NCBI GenBank assembly: GCA_021800795.1
Contig: JAJYYO010000012.1
Location: forward strand, 1 to 64,000
Reading direction: 5' to 3'
DNA from: Pseudomonadota bacterium
GTDB taxonomy: Bacteria; Pseudomonadota; Gammaproteobacteria; Burkholderiales; Gallionellaceae
DNA length: 64,000 nt
Shown here: piece by piece, positions 7,357-15,092 of the stretch
Layout: each line of letters begins with the position of its first letter
Numbering within the stretch: the stretch's first letter is position 1
The notes under the pieces: generated by a model
Database searches by the model: none
What the model saw: the letters and a program-made list of their open reading frames with translations, nothing else
Told to the model about the DNA's origin: nothing
Position numbers and translations under genes: made by a program

Positions 7357-8967
7357 TCAGAGCAGGAAGCTTTTTTCCAGGTTGTGCAAATCAGCCGCAA
7401 GCTTGCGCAGTTCGGACACCGACAGCACGGTGTTTTTGATGGTGGCTTCGGTTTTAACTGTAAAGGCTGCAATTTGCTCGGCTTTCTCGGATATCTCGTT
7501 GGTTGCAGCGCTTTGTTGTGTCAAGGCGGACGCGATTTCTCCCACGATCTGCTCGACTTTTTTTGAGTTCAGCGTGATCTCTTCAATCGCCAACCCGGCC
7601 TGATTTCCCAGCGCGACGCCCCTGCTCGTGAGTTCTACGCCGGAAGCCAGGGAGGAAGTCGCCTGCTGAATGCCGTGGTGGGTTGCACTGATCACCTGGG
7701 CGATTTCACGGGTGGCCTGGGTCGTGCGTTCTGCAAGCTTGCGCACCTCGTCTGCGACGACTGCGAAGCCGCGGCCCTGCTCGCCTGCACGCGCAGCTTC
7801 GATGGCTGCATTGAGCGCCAGCAAATTGGTCTGATCGGCGATTTGCTGGATGGTGCTGACGATGGCGGCAATCTTGTTGGATTGATTGTCCAGATCGCGC
7901 ATGATGGAAGATGAACTTTCTACTGAAGCCGAGATCGTTTTTATTTCGTTAATCACCTGGTTAACGATGTCGGCGCCACTGCCGGACTGCTCGCAGGATA
8001 GTCTGACCACCCGATAGGCATCATCGCCGTGAGCGGTTACCTGATTTATGCTCAGGCTGAGTTTGGTAATTGCAGACGAAATCGAGGCGGTAGCCTCCTC
8101 CTGCCGCAAGGTTTGTTGCAGGATATTGTCGGCGTCCTGCGACATGTTGCCGGATGCGAGCACGATCTTGTCCGAGGTGACCATGATATCCCTGACCATC
8201 TGCGACAGGCGTCCGCGCATCTCCTGTACGGCGCTCAGGATGCTGCTCTCGTCGCAGGAAATATGGCCGGAATCGGAAAAGTCGCCTTTCGCCAGGTTTC
8301 TGACCTTGCTTACCACCATTTCAGGTTCACCGCCGAGTTGACGACAAAGTCCACGGGTCAGCCTTGTCGCGAAGAACAAACCCATGAAAATGCTTACCGC
8401 TGTCAGTCCGTAGACGATGCGTTCGGATTTTCCGGTGGAGGAGAGCATGTCCTGTCTGGCGATATTGCTTTGCTCGTGCCGTTCCTTGATGGCATCCATC
8501 AGCTTTTGACGGATTTCCCGCCAGGCAGGGGTTTCCTCCTTATTGAGCACTGTCACTCCCGCGGTCAGGCCATGCGCAGTTGCTTCAGACAGAACTTTAT
8601 CAATTATCTTGTTGCGGCGAGCCTGCATCGCCGATATATCCGTTGCGAGCGCAGCCAGTTTTACATCTTCTCCGGCAGTTTTTTTAGTCAGCGATAGTTG
8701 TTCGTCGAATGCCAACATCGCATCATCGAGGTTTTTCTTCGCCTTGAGGTTGTCAGGATCAAAAACCATGTTGCGCAACGCCTGCCCCTGTTGCAAACCT
8801 TGTGCATACATGCCTTCCAGGGCTTGCAGGCGGATCATGTCCACTTCGATGAAAGAAGAGAAGGCGTTGCGCGTGTTATTCAATGCGTACAGCGCGAAAC
8901 CGAGTGCGACGGTGAAGATCAGTAAAGAACCTCCTGTTTGTGCCAGTACCCGGGTGCGGAAGTTCAT
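7357..8967 (-). CDS. Methyl-accepting chemotaxis protein
   Basis: A 536-residue inner-membrane chemoreceptor. The N-terminus has a transmembrane helix at about residues 13-30, a periplasmic helical sensor of about 150 residues (4HB type, rich in heptads), a second helix near 185-203 ([17 protein letters not shown]), then a HAMP segment with QLGGEPEMV and a long signalling coiled coil. The kinase-contact hairpin [20 protein letters not shown] with [16 protein letters not shown] is intact, so it should talk to CheA/CheW. No C-terminal NWETF-type tether is present. No cognate che genes lie nearby. Confidence 0.95.
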   Translation of the reverse strand: MNFRTRVLAQTGGSLLIFTVALGFALYALNNTRNAFSSFIEVDMIRLQALEGMYAQGLQQGQALRNMVFDPDNLKAKKNLDDAMLAFDEQLSLTKKTAGEDVKLAALATDISAMQARRNKIIDKVLSEATAHGLTAGVTVLNKEETPAWREIRQKLMDAIKERHEQSNIARQDMLSSTGKSERIVYGLTAVSIFMGLFFATRLTRGLCRQLGGEPEMVVSKVRNLAKGDFSDSGHISCDESSILSAVQEMRGRLSQMVRDIMVTSDKIVLASGNMSQDADNILQQTLRQEEATASISSAITKLSLSINQVTAHGDDAYRVVRLSCEQSGSGADIVNQVINEIKTISASVESSSSIMRDLDNQSNKIAAIVSTIQQIADQTNLLALNAAIEAARAGEQGRGFAVVADEVRKLAERTTQATREIAQVISATHHGIQQATSSLASGVELTSRGVALGNQAGLAIEEITLNSKKVEQIVGEIASALTQQSAATNEISEKAEQIAAFTVKTEATIKNTVLSVSELRKLAADLHNLEKSFLL

Positions 8968-9352
8968 GTGGGTGACTCCATAATTGGCTGATTAAAAGAC
9001 GCAATGCCTGACGGACTGCCATTTCACCACGTCCTGAAATGAATTTTTATATTTTGAGTCTATATCGGCACAAAATAGTAATACTTTATAGTTGCTCCGT
9101 TTTATTTTCAGGAAAACCGCGCAATTCAGGTAGGTGACATATCAGCAGAACAGGTTTCCAAAGAAATATCAGATAAGGCAGTCAGGTTTATCCGCAGCGG
9201 CAACGGCTTGCTTTTCTCGGTTAACATCAATCCGGAAATGGATATGGAGTTGAGCCTGGGTGCCTACATTGTTCATGTCTTGATTTGTTTTACACCTATA
9301 TCGATAGTTCTTATATCATTCGCAGGGCCCCTTTAATCCGTCTGCTCCAGCA
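8968..9352. other. Intergenic region with an 84-codon open remnant
   Basis: Between the chemoreceptor and hsdR no complete gene is seen. A stop-free plus-strand frame from 9082 to TAA at 9334-9336 translates as believable protein (ISAEQVSKEISDKAVRFI, then NPEMDMELSLGAYIVHV and a hydrophobic tail) but has no ATG, GTG or TTG at its beginning. It may be the 3' end of a gene cut off when the restriction island arrived. AT-rich sequence upstream of hsdR (9270-9320) could hold its promoter, though no consensus is convincing. Confidence 0.35.
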
Positions 9353-12265
9353 ATGACCGGCAACCAGAACCCCGAACAGAAAGCCCGCGATAACATCGAT
9401 GCGCTGCTCAAGCAGGCGGGTTGGGTTGTGCAATCTGCCAGGAAGATTGACTTGAATGCAGGACCCGGTCAGGCGGTGCGTGAATACCAGACTGACGTCG
9501 GTCCTGCCGATTACGTGCTGTTCGTGGATAAAAAAGCGGTCGGTGTGATCGAGGCCAAGAAGGAAGAGCTAGGCCATAAAATCACTGAAGTGGAAGAGCA
9601 GACTGAGGGTTATGCTTCAGCGACGTTGAAATGGGTGAATAACAAAGAGCCTCTGCCTTTTCTGTACGAGAGTACCGGCATCATCACCCGGTTTACCGAC
9701 AGCCGCGATCCCAAACCGCGTTCCCGCGAAGTGTTCAGCTTCCACCATCCCGAAACGCTCAAGGAATGGATGGTCCAAGGTAATAGTCTGCGCGAACGTT
9801 TGCAGCACATACCCATACTCAATCCGAATCATCTCCCGGCCAGAGAGTTGCGCCTGCGCGATTGCCAGGAGACCGCCATTGTGAATCTGGAGGCGTCCTT
9901 CAAGGCTGACCGTCCGCGTGCGCTGATCCAGATGGCGACCGGTGCGGGCAAGACTTATACCGCAATCACTTCGATTTACCGCCTGCTCAAACACGCACGC
10001 GGCAAACGCATCCTGTTTCTGGTGGACACCAAAAACCTTGGCGAGCAGGCCGAGCAGGAAATGATGTCCTATGTGCCGATCGACGATAACCGCAAGTTCA
10101 CCGAGCTGTATAACGTGCAGCGGCTCAAGTCCTCGTTCGTCGCGAAGGACAGCCAGGTGTGCATCAGCACCATCCAGCGGTTGTATGCCATCCTCAAAGA
10201 CACGCCGCTTGACGACGCTCTTGAGGAGATCAATCCGGCAGAAATGGCACAAATTCACCCTCTCTTCAACCCTGATGAAACAACTAGCCATTCGACTAAG
10301 CTGCCAAAAGACGGCAGCCAAGTCGCTGGTTATCTCCCGCAAGCGGGCGAGGGAGCAAACGCCGCGCTTCGCGCCTTTCAGACTCCTGCTCCGATGCCGG
10401 TGGTTTATAACGAGAAAGTCCCGCCGGAGTTTTTCGACTTCATCTTCATCGATGAATGCCACCGTTCAATCTACAACCTGTGGCAACAGGTGATCGACTA
10501 TTTCGATGCCAGCCTGATCGGTCTGACCGCCACGCCGGACAATCGCACCTACGGTTTTTTCAAGAAGAACGTGGTCAGCGACTACAGCCATGAAAAAGCC
10601 GTGGCCGATGGCGTGAACGTCGGTAACGAAATCTACGTCATCGACACAAAGGTGACTCAGGCCGGTGGTGTCATCCCCGCGCACCAGCAGGTTGAACGGC
10701 GCGAGAAGCTGACCCGCAAGAAGCGCTGGGAGCAGCAGGACGAAGACGAAGCCTATTCGGCCAAGCAGCTCGATCGCAATATCGTCAACCCGGATCAGAT
10801 ACGCACTGTCATTCGTACCTTCCGCGAGAAGCTGCCGGAGATTTTCCCGGGACGCGCCGAGGTGCCCAAGACGCTGATCTTCGCGAAGACTGACAGCCAC
10901 GCGGACGACATCATCCAGATGGTGCGCGAGGAATTCGACGAGCGTAATGCCTTCTGCAAGAAACTTACCTACAAGATCGAGGAAGATCCCAAGTCGGTGC
11001 TGTCGGATTTCCGCAATGCCTATTACCCGCGCATCGCCGTCACGGTGGACATGATCGCCACCGGCACGGACGTCAAACCGCTGGAATGCCTGTTGTTCAT
11101 GCGCGACGTGAAGAGTCGCAACTATTTCGAGCAGATGAAAGGCCGGGGTACGCGCACGCTGGATATGGACGAGCTGAGAAAAGTTACGCCCTCTGCCGTC
11201 AGTGCCAAGACCCATTATGTGATCGTGGATGCCATCGGCGTCACCAAGTCGCTCAAGACCGCCAGCCAGCCGCTCATCACCAAACCCGGCGTGCCGTTGA
11301 AAGACCTGGCGATGTCGGTGATGATGGGCGCGACCGATGAAGACACCGTGAGTTCGCTCGCAGGACGTCTGGCGCGGCTCAACAAGCAGCTGGATGTGGA
11401 TGAACAGCGCCGCATCCGGGACGCTGCCGGAGGACTGGAGCTCACCCAGCTGGTCGGAAAACTTTTCGGCGCGATCGATGCCGACAATATCGAGGCCCGT
11501 GCCCTGATGCTGGCAAAGCAACCCGCAGGCACTGACCCCGGCGACGACAAGCGCGAACAGGCACAGCAACAGTTAGTTTCTGAGGTGGCCAGCGTGCTCA
11601 ATGGTGAACTGATCGGGCTGATCGACAGTATCCGCCGCGACAAGGAACAGACCATCGATCACGACACGCTGGATCAGTTAGTCGGCGCGGGCTGGGAAAA
11701 GAATATCGCCGGCAATGCACAGGCTATCGCCGATGAATTCGCCGAATACCTGAAAGCCAATCAGGACAACATCGCAGCGCTGACCATCTTCTTCAGCCAG
11801 CCTTACCGCCGGCGCGAACTGAGCTTCGATCTGATCCGACAGGTGCTGGACAAGCTCAAGACCGACAAGCCCAAGCTCGCGCCCTTGTATGTCTGGCATG
11901 CCTACCAGAAGCTTGATGACTATAAAGGCGCGCAGCCTGTACAGGAACTGACCGCGCTGGTCGCATTGATCCGTCGCGTGTGCGGCATGGACCAGATGTT
12001 GTCCGATTTTGACGGGGTGGTGCGGCGCAATTTCCGCAACTGGATCATGAAGCACCACTCGGGCGGAGCTGAGAAATTCAACGAGCAGCAAATGGACTGG
12101 CTGCGTATGATCCGCGACCACGTCGCCACTTCGTTTCATATCGATCACGACGATCTGGAAATGTCGCCGTTCGATAGCCAGGGTGGATTAGGCAAGATGT
12201 ACCAGTTGTTCGGCGCAAAGCTGGAACCGCTGCTGGATGAACTGAATGAAGTGCTGGTGGCTTAA
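9353..12265 (+). CDS. hsdR: Type I restriction enzyme, R subunit (HsdR)
   Basis: The translocating nuclease subunit of a type I restriction-modification complex. 970 residues: an N-terminal PD-(D/E)xK-type nuclease region with DYVLFVDKKAVGVIEAKKEE (residues about 59-80), then two RecA-like motor domains with Walker A ATGAGKT near residue 195, Walker B IDECHRS near 367 and LTATPDN near 391, and a helical C-terminal domain. It resembles the EcoEI-like branch. Residues about 300-345 are an unusual insertion encoded by palindromic repeat DNA. The gene opens a same-strand series that also holds hsdS and hsdM. Confidence 0.95.
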   Translation: MTGNQNPEQKARDNIDALLKQAGWVVQSARKIDLNAGPGQAVREYQTDVGPADYVLFVDKKAVGVIEAKKEELGHKITEVEEQTEGYASATLKWVNNKEPLPFLYESTGIITRFTDSRDPKPRSREVFSFHHPETLKEWMVQGNSLRERLQHIPILNPNHLPARELRLRDCQETAIVNLEASFKADRPRALIQMATGAGKTYTAITSIYRLLKHARGKRILFLVDTKNLGEQAEQEMMSYVPIDDNRKFTELYNVQRLKSSFVAKDSQVCISTIQRLYAILKDTPLDDALEEINPAEMAQIHPLFNPDETTSHSTKLPKDGSQVAGYLPQAGEGANAALRAFQTPAPMPVVYNEKVPPEFFDFIFIDECHRSIYNLWQQVIDYFDASLIGLTATPDNRTYGFFKKNVVSDYSHEKAVADGVNVGNEIYVIDTKVTQAGGVIPAHQQVERREKLTRKKRWEQQDEDEAYSAKQLDRNIVNPDQIRTVIRTFREKLPEIFPGRAEVPKTLIFAKTDSHADDIIQMVREEFDERNAFCKKLTYKIEEDPKSVLSDFRNAYYPRIAVTVDMIATGTDVKPLECLLFMRDVKSRNYFEQMKGRGTRTLDMDELRKVTPSAVSAKTHYVIVDAIGVTKSLKTASQPLITKPGVPLKDLAMSVMMGATDEDTVSSLAGRLARLNKQLDVDEQRRIRDAAGGLELTQLVGKLFGAIDADNIEARALMLAKQPAGTDPGDDKREQAQQQLVSEVASVLNGELIGLIDSIRRDKEQTIDHDTLDQLVGAGWEKNIAGNAQAIADEFAEYLKANQDNIAALTIFFSQPYRRRELSFDLIRQVLDKLKTDKPKLAPLYVWHAYQKLDDYKGAQPVQELTALVALIRRVCGMDQMLSDFDGVVRRNFRNWIMKHHSGGAEKFNEQQMDWLRMIRDHVATSFHIDHDDLEMSPFDSQGGLGKMYQLFGAKLEPLLDELNEVLVA
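10292..10385. repeat. Palindromic repeat inserted in frame within hsdR
   Basis: Two hairpins sit close together inside the coding sequence: GCTGCC (10300-10305) with GGCAGC (10313-10318), and CTCCCGC with GCGGGCGAG around 10335-10351. The encoded stretch (KLPKDGSQVAGYLPQAGEG) lies between motor motifs where HsdR proteins normally have only a short linker. Sequence of this CTCCCGC-GCGGGAG kind is common in intergenic repeats, and a related patch lies between hoxF and hoxU. Confidence 0.55.
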
Positions 12266-12343
12266 ACTCAACAAAATTAAATGGCGCGATAACTGTTGCG
12301 CGCCAAATAAATTGGCGCGATACTGCCTTCCGCGCCACAAAAA

Positions 12344-13738
12344 GTGAATGCCATGCCTAAAGTAGTTTCTGCTAAAGAACTCGAACAGATTGTTGACCTC
12401 GTCGGTCAATATCCCGATGGCATCGGCATGGAAGCGCTTTTGCGACTAGCGGGGGGAAACATTCCTCGCCGTACCCTACAACGTCGCTTGGCATCTTTGG
12501 TCGAACAAAAACGAATTCAAACCGATGGCGACAGACGCTCAATCAAATATCGGCTAGCACCAATTACGGGCACGGTGAATGTTGTACTCGAATCTGCAAC
12601 CGTCCAGGCAACGGGCGAGGTCTATGTCCCCGTCTCCCTCGAAGGCGAAGAAATAAAAACCTACGTGCGCCAACCGCGCCAGCAGCGCAGTCCGGTCAGT
12701 TATCAAATCGGATTTTTGGAGCAATACCGTCCCAACCAAACGGCTTACCTGCCAGAGTCATTGCGTACCCAGCTGCATAGCCTGGGGCGCTCATCCGCCG
12801 AGCAAACACCGGCAGGCACTTTCGCCCGCGACATTCTGAACCGCTTGCTGATTGACCTCTCGTGGGCATCATCCAAGCTGGAAGGCAATACCTATAGCCG
12901 CCTTGATACCGAACGTTTAATCGAGTTTGGCCAAGCGGCCGAAGGCAAGGATGCGATGGAAACCCAAATGATTCTGAATCATAAGTCGGCCATTGAATTT
13001 CTGGTCCGTGATGCAGAACATGCAGGCGTTAACCCTGAAACCATCATCGCCTTACACGCCTTTCTTTCTGACGGTCTGATGCCTGACCCGCTCACCTGTG
13101 GCCGTATTCGCAACCGACCAGTAGAAATCGGCGGCAGCGTTTACCTGCCCATCGCTATGCCGCAACGTCTGGAAGAGTTGTTCAACATCGTCATTAGCAT
13201 GGCGGCAGAAATCCAAGACCCATTCGAACAGTCTTTTTTCATGATGGTGCATTTGCCTTACCTGCAACCTTTTGAAGACGTGAACAAGTGCGTTTCACGT
13301 CTGGCCGCCAATATCCCGCTTATCCAGCGCAACCTCTGCCCGCTTTCGTTTATCGACGTGCCGCAACAAGCCTATGTGGATGCAATGCTCGGCGTGTATG
13401 AACTCAATCGTATTGAACTGTTGCGAGATGTATTCGTCTGGGCATATGAACGCTCCTGTCAGCAATACGTCGCAGTGCAACAACAGCTCGTGCCACCGGA
13501 CACTTTCCGCCTGCGCTATCGCAACGAACTCGCCGAAACAGTCCGCACCATCGTGCGCAGTGGACAAACGATCAACGCAACAACTATACGTACCGCCATG
13601 CCAATAACGGTAACTCAAGAAGATCAGCCGCGCTTTGTCGAATTGGTACAAACGGAATTTCAGACCCTGCACGCGGGTAACGCCATCCGCTTTGGTTTGC
13701 GGCCATTAGAATTTGCAACATGGATGAAAAAAGAATGA
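12344..13738 (+). CDS. Fic-domain protein with N-terminal winged helix
   Basis: 464 residues. The first ~75 residues look like a winged-helix DNA-binding unit (RRTLQRRLASLVEQKRI). The inhibitory motif SSKLEGN (near residue 175) precedes the Fic core, whose loop reads HLPYLQPFEDVNKCVSRL (from residue 303) instead of the canonical HPFxxGNGRxxR. Fic proteins transfer AMP or related groups to target proteins; this large HTH-Fic subgroup has a divergent loop, so catalysis is uncertain. It lies between hsdR and a duplicated hsdR 3' end, suggesting later insertion or recombination. It could act as a regulator or as a toxin with built-in inhibition. The second ATG at 12353 is an alternative start. 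Confidence 0.85.
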   Translation: MNAMPKVVSAKELEQIVDLVGQYPDGIGMEALLRLAGGNIPRRTLQRRLASLVEQKRIQTDGDRRSIKYRLAPITGTVNVVLESATVQATGEVYVPVSLEGEEIKTYVRQPRQQRSPVSYQIGFLEQYRPNQTAYLPESLRTQLHSLGRSSAEQTPAGTFARDILNRLLIDLSWASSKLEGNTYSRLDTERLIEFGQAAEGKDAMETQMILNHKSAIEFLVRDAEHAGVNPETIIALHAFLSDGLMPDPLTCGRIRNRPVEIGGSVYLPIAMPQRLEELFNIVISMAAEIQDPFEQSFFMMVHLPYLQPFEDVNKCVSRLAANIPLIQRNLCPLSFIDVPQQAYVDAMLGVYELNRIELLRDVFVWAYERSCQQYVAVQQQLVPPDTFRLRYRNELAETVRTIVRSGQTINATTIRTAMPITVTQEDQPRFVELVQTEFQTLHAGNAIRFGLRPLEFATWMKKE

Positions 13739-13751
13739 TCAACAAAGCAAA

Positions 13752-13926
13752 AATGAACTGGCTGCAAATGATCCGCGATCACGTCGCCAATTCCTTCCAT
13801 ATCGAGTGCGACGATTTGGAGGTGTCGCCGTTCGATAGCCAGGGTGGGTTAGGCAAGATGTGTCAGTTGTCCGGCGCAAAGTTGGAACCGCTGCTGGATG
13901 AACTGAATGAAGTGCTTGTCGCCTGA
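13752..13926 (+). pseudogene. Duplicated 3' end of hsdR
   Basis: These 175 bases align without gaps to the last 175 bases of hsdR (12091-12265), with about 22 differences by hand count, and end at the equivalent stop codon. The encoded peptide (NWLQMIRDHVANSFHI ... LDELNEVLVA) parallels the HsdR C-terminus. It has no independent start of its own beyond an ATG inside the end of fic (13720), so it is a relic. The copy shows that fic lies between two hsdR ends. Confidence 0.9.
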
Positions 13927-13968
13927 TCTGCTACAATCCACATATAGCACATATACGAGGAGATTTTC

Positions 13969-14199
13969 ATGGCCCAACTGCATTGTTATGTTCCCGAAGA
14001 TATTGCACGGCAAGCGCAGCAAAAGGCAGCTCAATCAGGGTTGAGCCTTTCGCGCTATCTGGCCGAACTGGTCAAGCGTGATACCGTCAATAACGCCGGC
14101 TGGCCGGAAGGATATTTCGACCTGTTCGGCAAGTGGGAAGGCGAACCTCTGGAGCGCTTGCCACAAGGTGAGTACGAAAAACGGCTTGAGCTTAAATGA
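13969..14199 (+). CDS. Antitoxin of a VapBC-type pair
   Basis: 76 residues, basic N-terminal DNA-binding part with a ribbon-helix-helix look (LHCYVPEDIARQAQQKA ... GLSLSRYLAELVKR) and a C-terminal tail rich in Trp, Gly and Pro (WPEGYFDLFGKWEG) of the kind that wraps the toxin. A ribosome-binding site GAGGAG precedes the ATG. The stop overlaps the toxin start by four bases. Expected to neutralise the PIN toxin and repress its own operon. Confidence 0.85.
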   Translation: MAQLHCYVPEDIARQAQQKAAQSGLSLSRYLAELVKRDTVNNAGWPEGYFDLFGKWEGEPLERLPQGEYEKRLELK

Positions 14200-14600
14200 T
14201 CTATCTGCTCGACACTAATGTTTGCATACACCTGCTCAACGAAAGCCAATCTCAGGTCATCAACAACTTCAGACGCCATCATCCTGCCGACATTGTCCTG
14301 TGCAGCATGGTCAAGGCAGAGCTGCTTTATGGCGCGCGGCGCAGCCAGCGGAGGGAGGCCAATCTGCAATTGCTCAAAGCCTTTTTCGCACCGCTGCGAA
14401 GCCTGCCTTTCGATGACGAATGCGCGGAGCACTACGGGCAAATCCACGCCGACCTGCTGACCCAGGGCAAGCCCATCGGCCCGAATGACACTCTGATTGC
14501 CGCCATCGCCCGCGCCCACGACGTTACGTTGATTACCCGCAATACCGGAGAATTTGGCCGGGTGGCGGGATTGCGCATGGAAGATTGGGAAATCGCGTGA
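14196..14600 (+). CDS. vapC: VapC-type PIN-domain ribonuclease toxin
   Basis: 134 residues forming a full PIN domain. Acidic active-site residues are visible as Asp6 (YLLDTNV), Glu42 (KAELLYG), Asp98 (GPNDTLIAA) and Glu119 (TRNTGEFGRV). VapC toxins cut tRNA or rRNA when the antitoxin is lost. It is translationally coupled to its antitoxin (ATGA overlap) and sits inside the restriction locus, where it may stabilise the island against loss. Confidence 0.93.
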   Translation: MIYLLDTNVCIHLLNESQSQVINNFRRHHPADIVLCSMVKAELLYGARRSQRREANLQLLKAFFAPLRSLPFDDECAEHYGQIHADLLTQGKPIGPNDTLIAAIARAHDVTLITRNTGEFGRVAGLRMEDWEIA

Positions 14601-14652
14601 GCAAGGAAGAAGGCGGAAGAATGAAGAAGGCAGAATGATGAAGGAAGAAAAT
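14598..14652 (+). repeat. Purine-rich GAAGAAGG/GGATGAA-type repeat, upstream block
   Basis: Nearly pure A/G sequence with repeating GAAGAAGG and GAATGA units between vapC and the four-helix-bundle gene, resembling the block at 14990-15090. It supplies the ATG and ribosome site region of the downstream gene. Confidence 0.6.
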
Positions 14653-15021
14653 TCAGCCAATGATTTGCGATTGCGGACAAAAGCGTTTGCGCTTCGTATC
14701 GTCCGAATGTTCACTGCATTGCCCAAGACAACGGAAGCGCAGGTGTTGGGAAAACAGGTGTTGCGCTCTGGCACATCTGTCGGTGCCAATTACCGTGAGG
14801 CATATCGAGGTCGTAGTCGTGCTGAGTTTGCTGCCAAGGCTGGTGATTGCCTCAAAGAACTCGAAGAAACGGCTTATTGGTTGGAACTGTTGGAAGAGAG
14901 CGGCATTGTTGAAGTGTCACGGCTGATAGATTTGAAAAACGAAACGAATGAGCTTATCGCTATTTTTGTTACGATCATCAAAAAAGCAAGGGAGAATGGA
15001 AGGAAGAAGGTAGAAGGATGA
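14635..15021 (+). CDS. Four-helix-bundle protein (S23/Avd-like family)
   Basis: 128 residues from MMKEENSANDLRL. The pattern LRSGTSVGANYREAYRGRSRAEFAAK followed by LKELEETAYWLELL is diagnostic of the four-helix-bundle family first found as intervening-sequence proteins in 23S rRNA genes and related to the Avd protein of diversity-generating retroelements. Here there is no rRNA gene or reverse transcriptase. It overlaps hsdS by four bases. Both the leader and the last residues (ENGRKKVEG) are encoded by purine-rich repeat DNA. Members of this family recur beside hsdS genes; a role in complex assembly is speculation. ATG at 14638 is an alternative start. Confidence 0.85.
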   Translation: MMKEENSANDLRLRTKAFALRIVRMFTALPKTTEAQVLGKQVLRSGTSVGANYREAYRGRSRAEFAAKAGDCLKELEETAYWLELLEESGIVEVSRLIDLKNETNELIAIFVTIIKKARENGRKKVEG

Positions 15022-15092
15022 GGGAGGAAACTGAAAAAGTAAGAAGGATGAGAAATGGCAAGGAAGAAATAGGAAGGATGAAGGATGAATGG
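14990..15092 (+). repeat. Purine-rich GGATGAA heptamer-like repeat, hsdS start block
   Basis: About 100 bases of almost pure purine sequence with recurring GGAAGAA, GGATGAG and GGATGAA units, including tandem GGATGAAGGATGAA near 15074-15087. It spans the end of the four-helix-bundle gene and the beginning of hsdS and provides several in-frame ATGs. Confidence 0.65.

Noticed and set aside
7357..8697. Several long plus-strand frames opposite the chemoreceptor
   Set aside because: They are antisense shadows of the strongly coding minus-strand gene; they show no domain motifs.
14635..15021. Diversity-generating retroelement suggested by the Avd-like protein
   Set aside because: No reverse transcriptase, template repeat or variable repeat was found; the S23 family is broader than Avd.
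14990..15092. Possible CRISPR-like array in the purine-rich repeats
   Set aside because: Units are 7-8 bases, not separated by unique spacers; this is a low-complexity tandem repeat.
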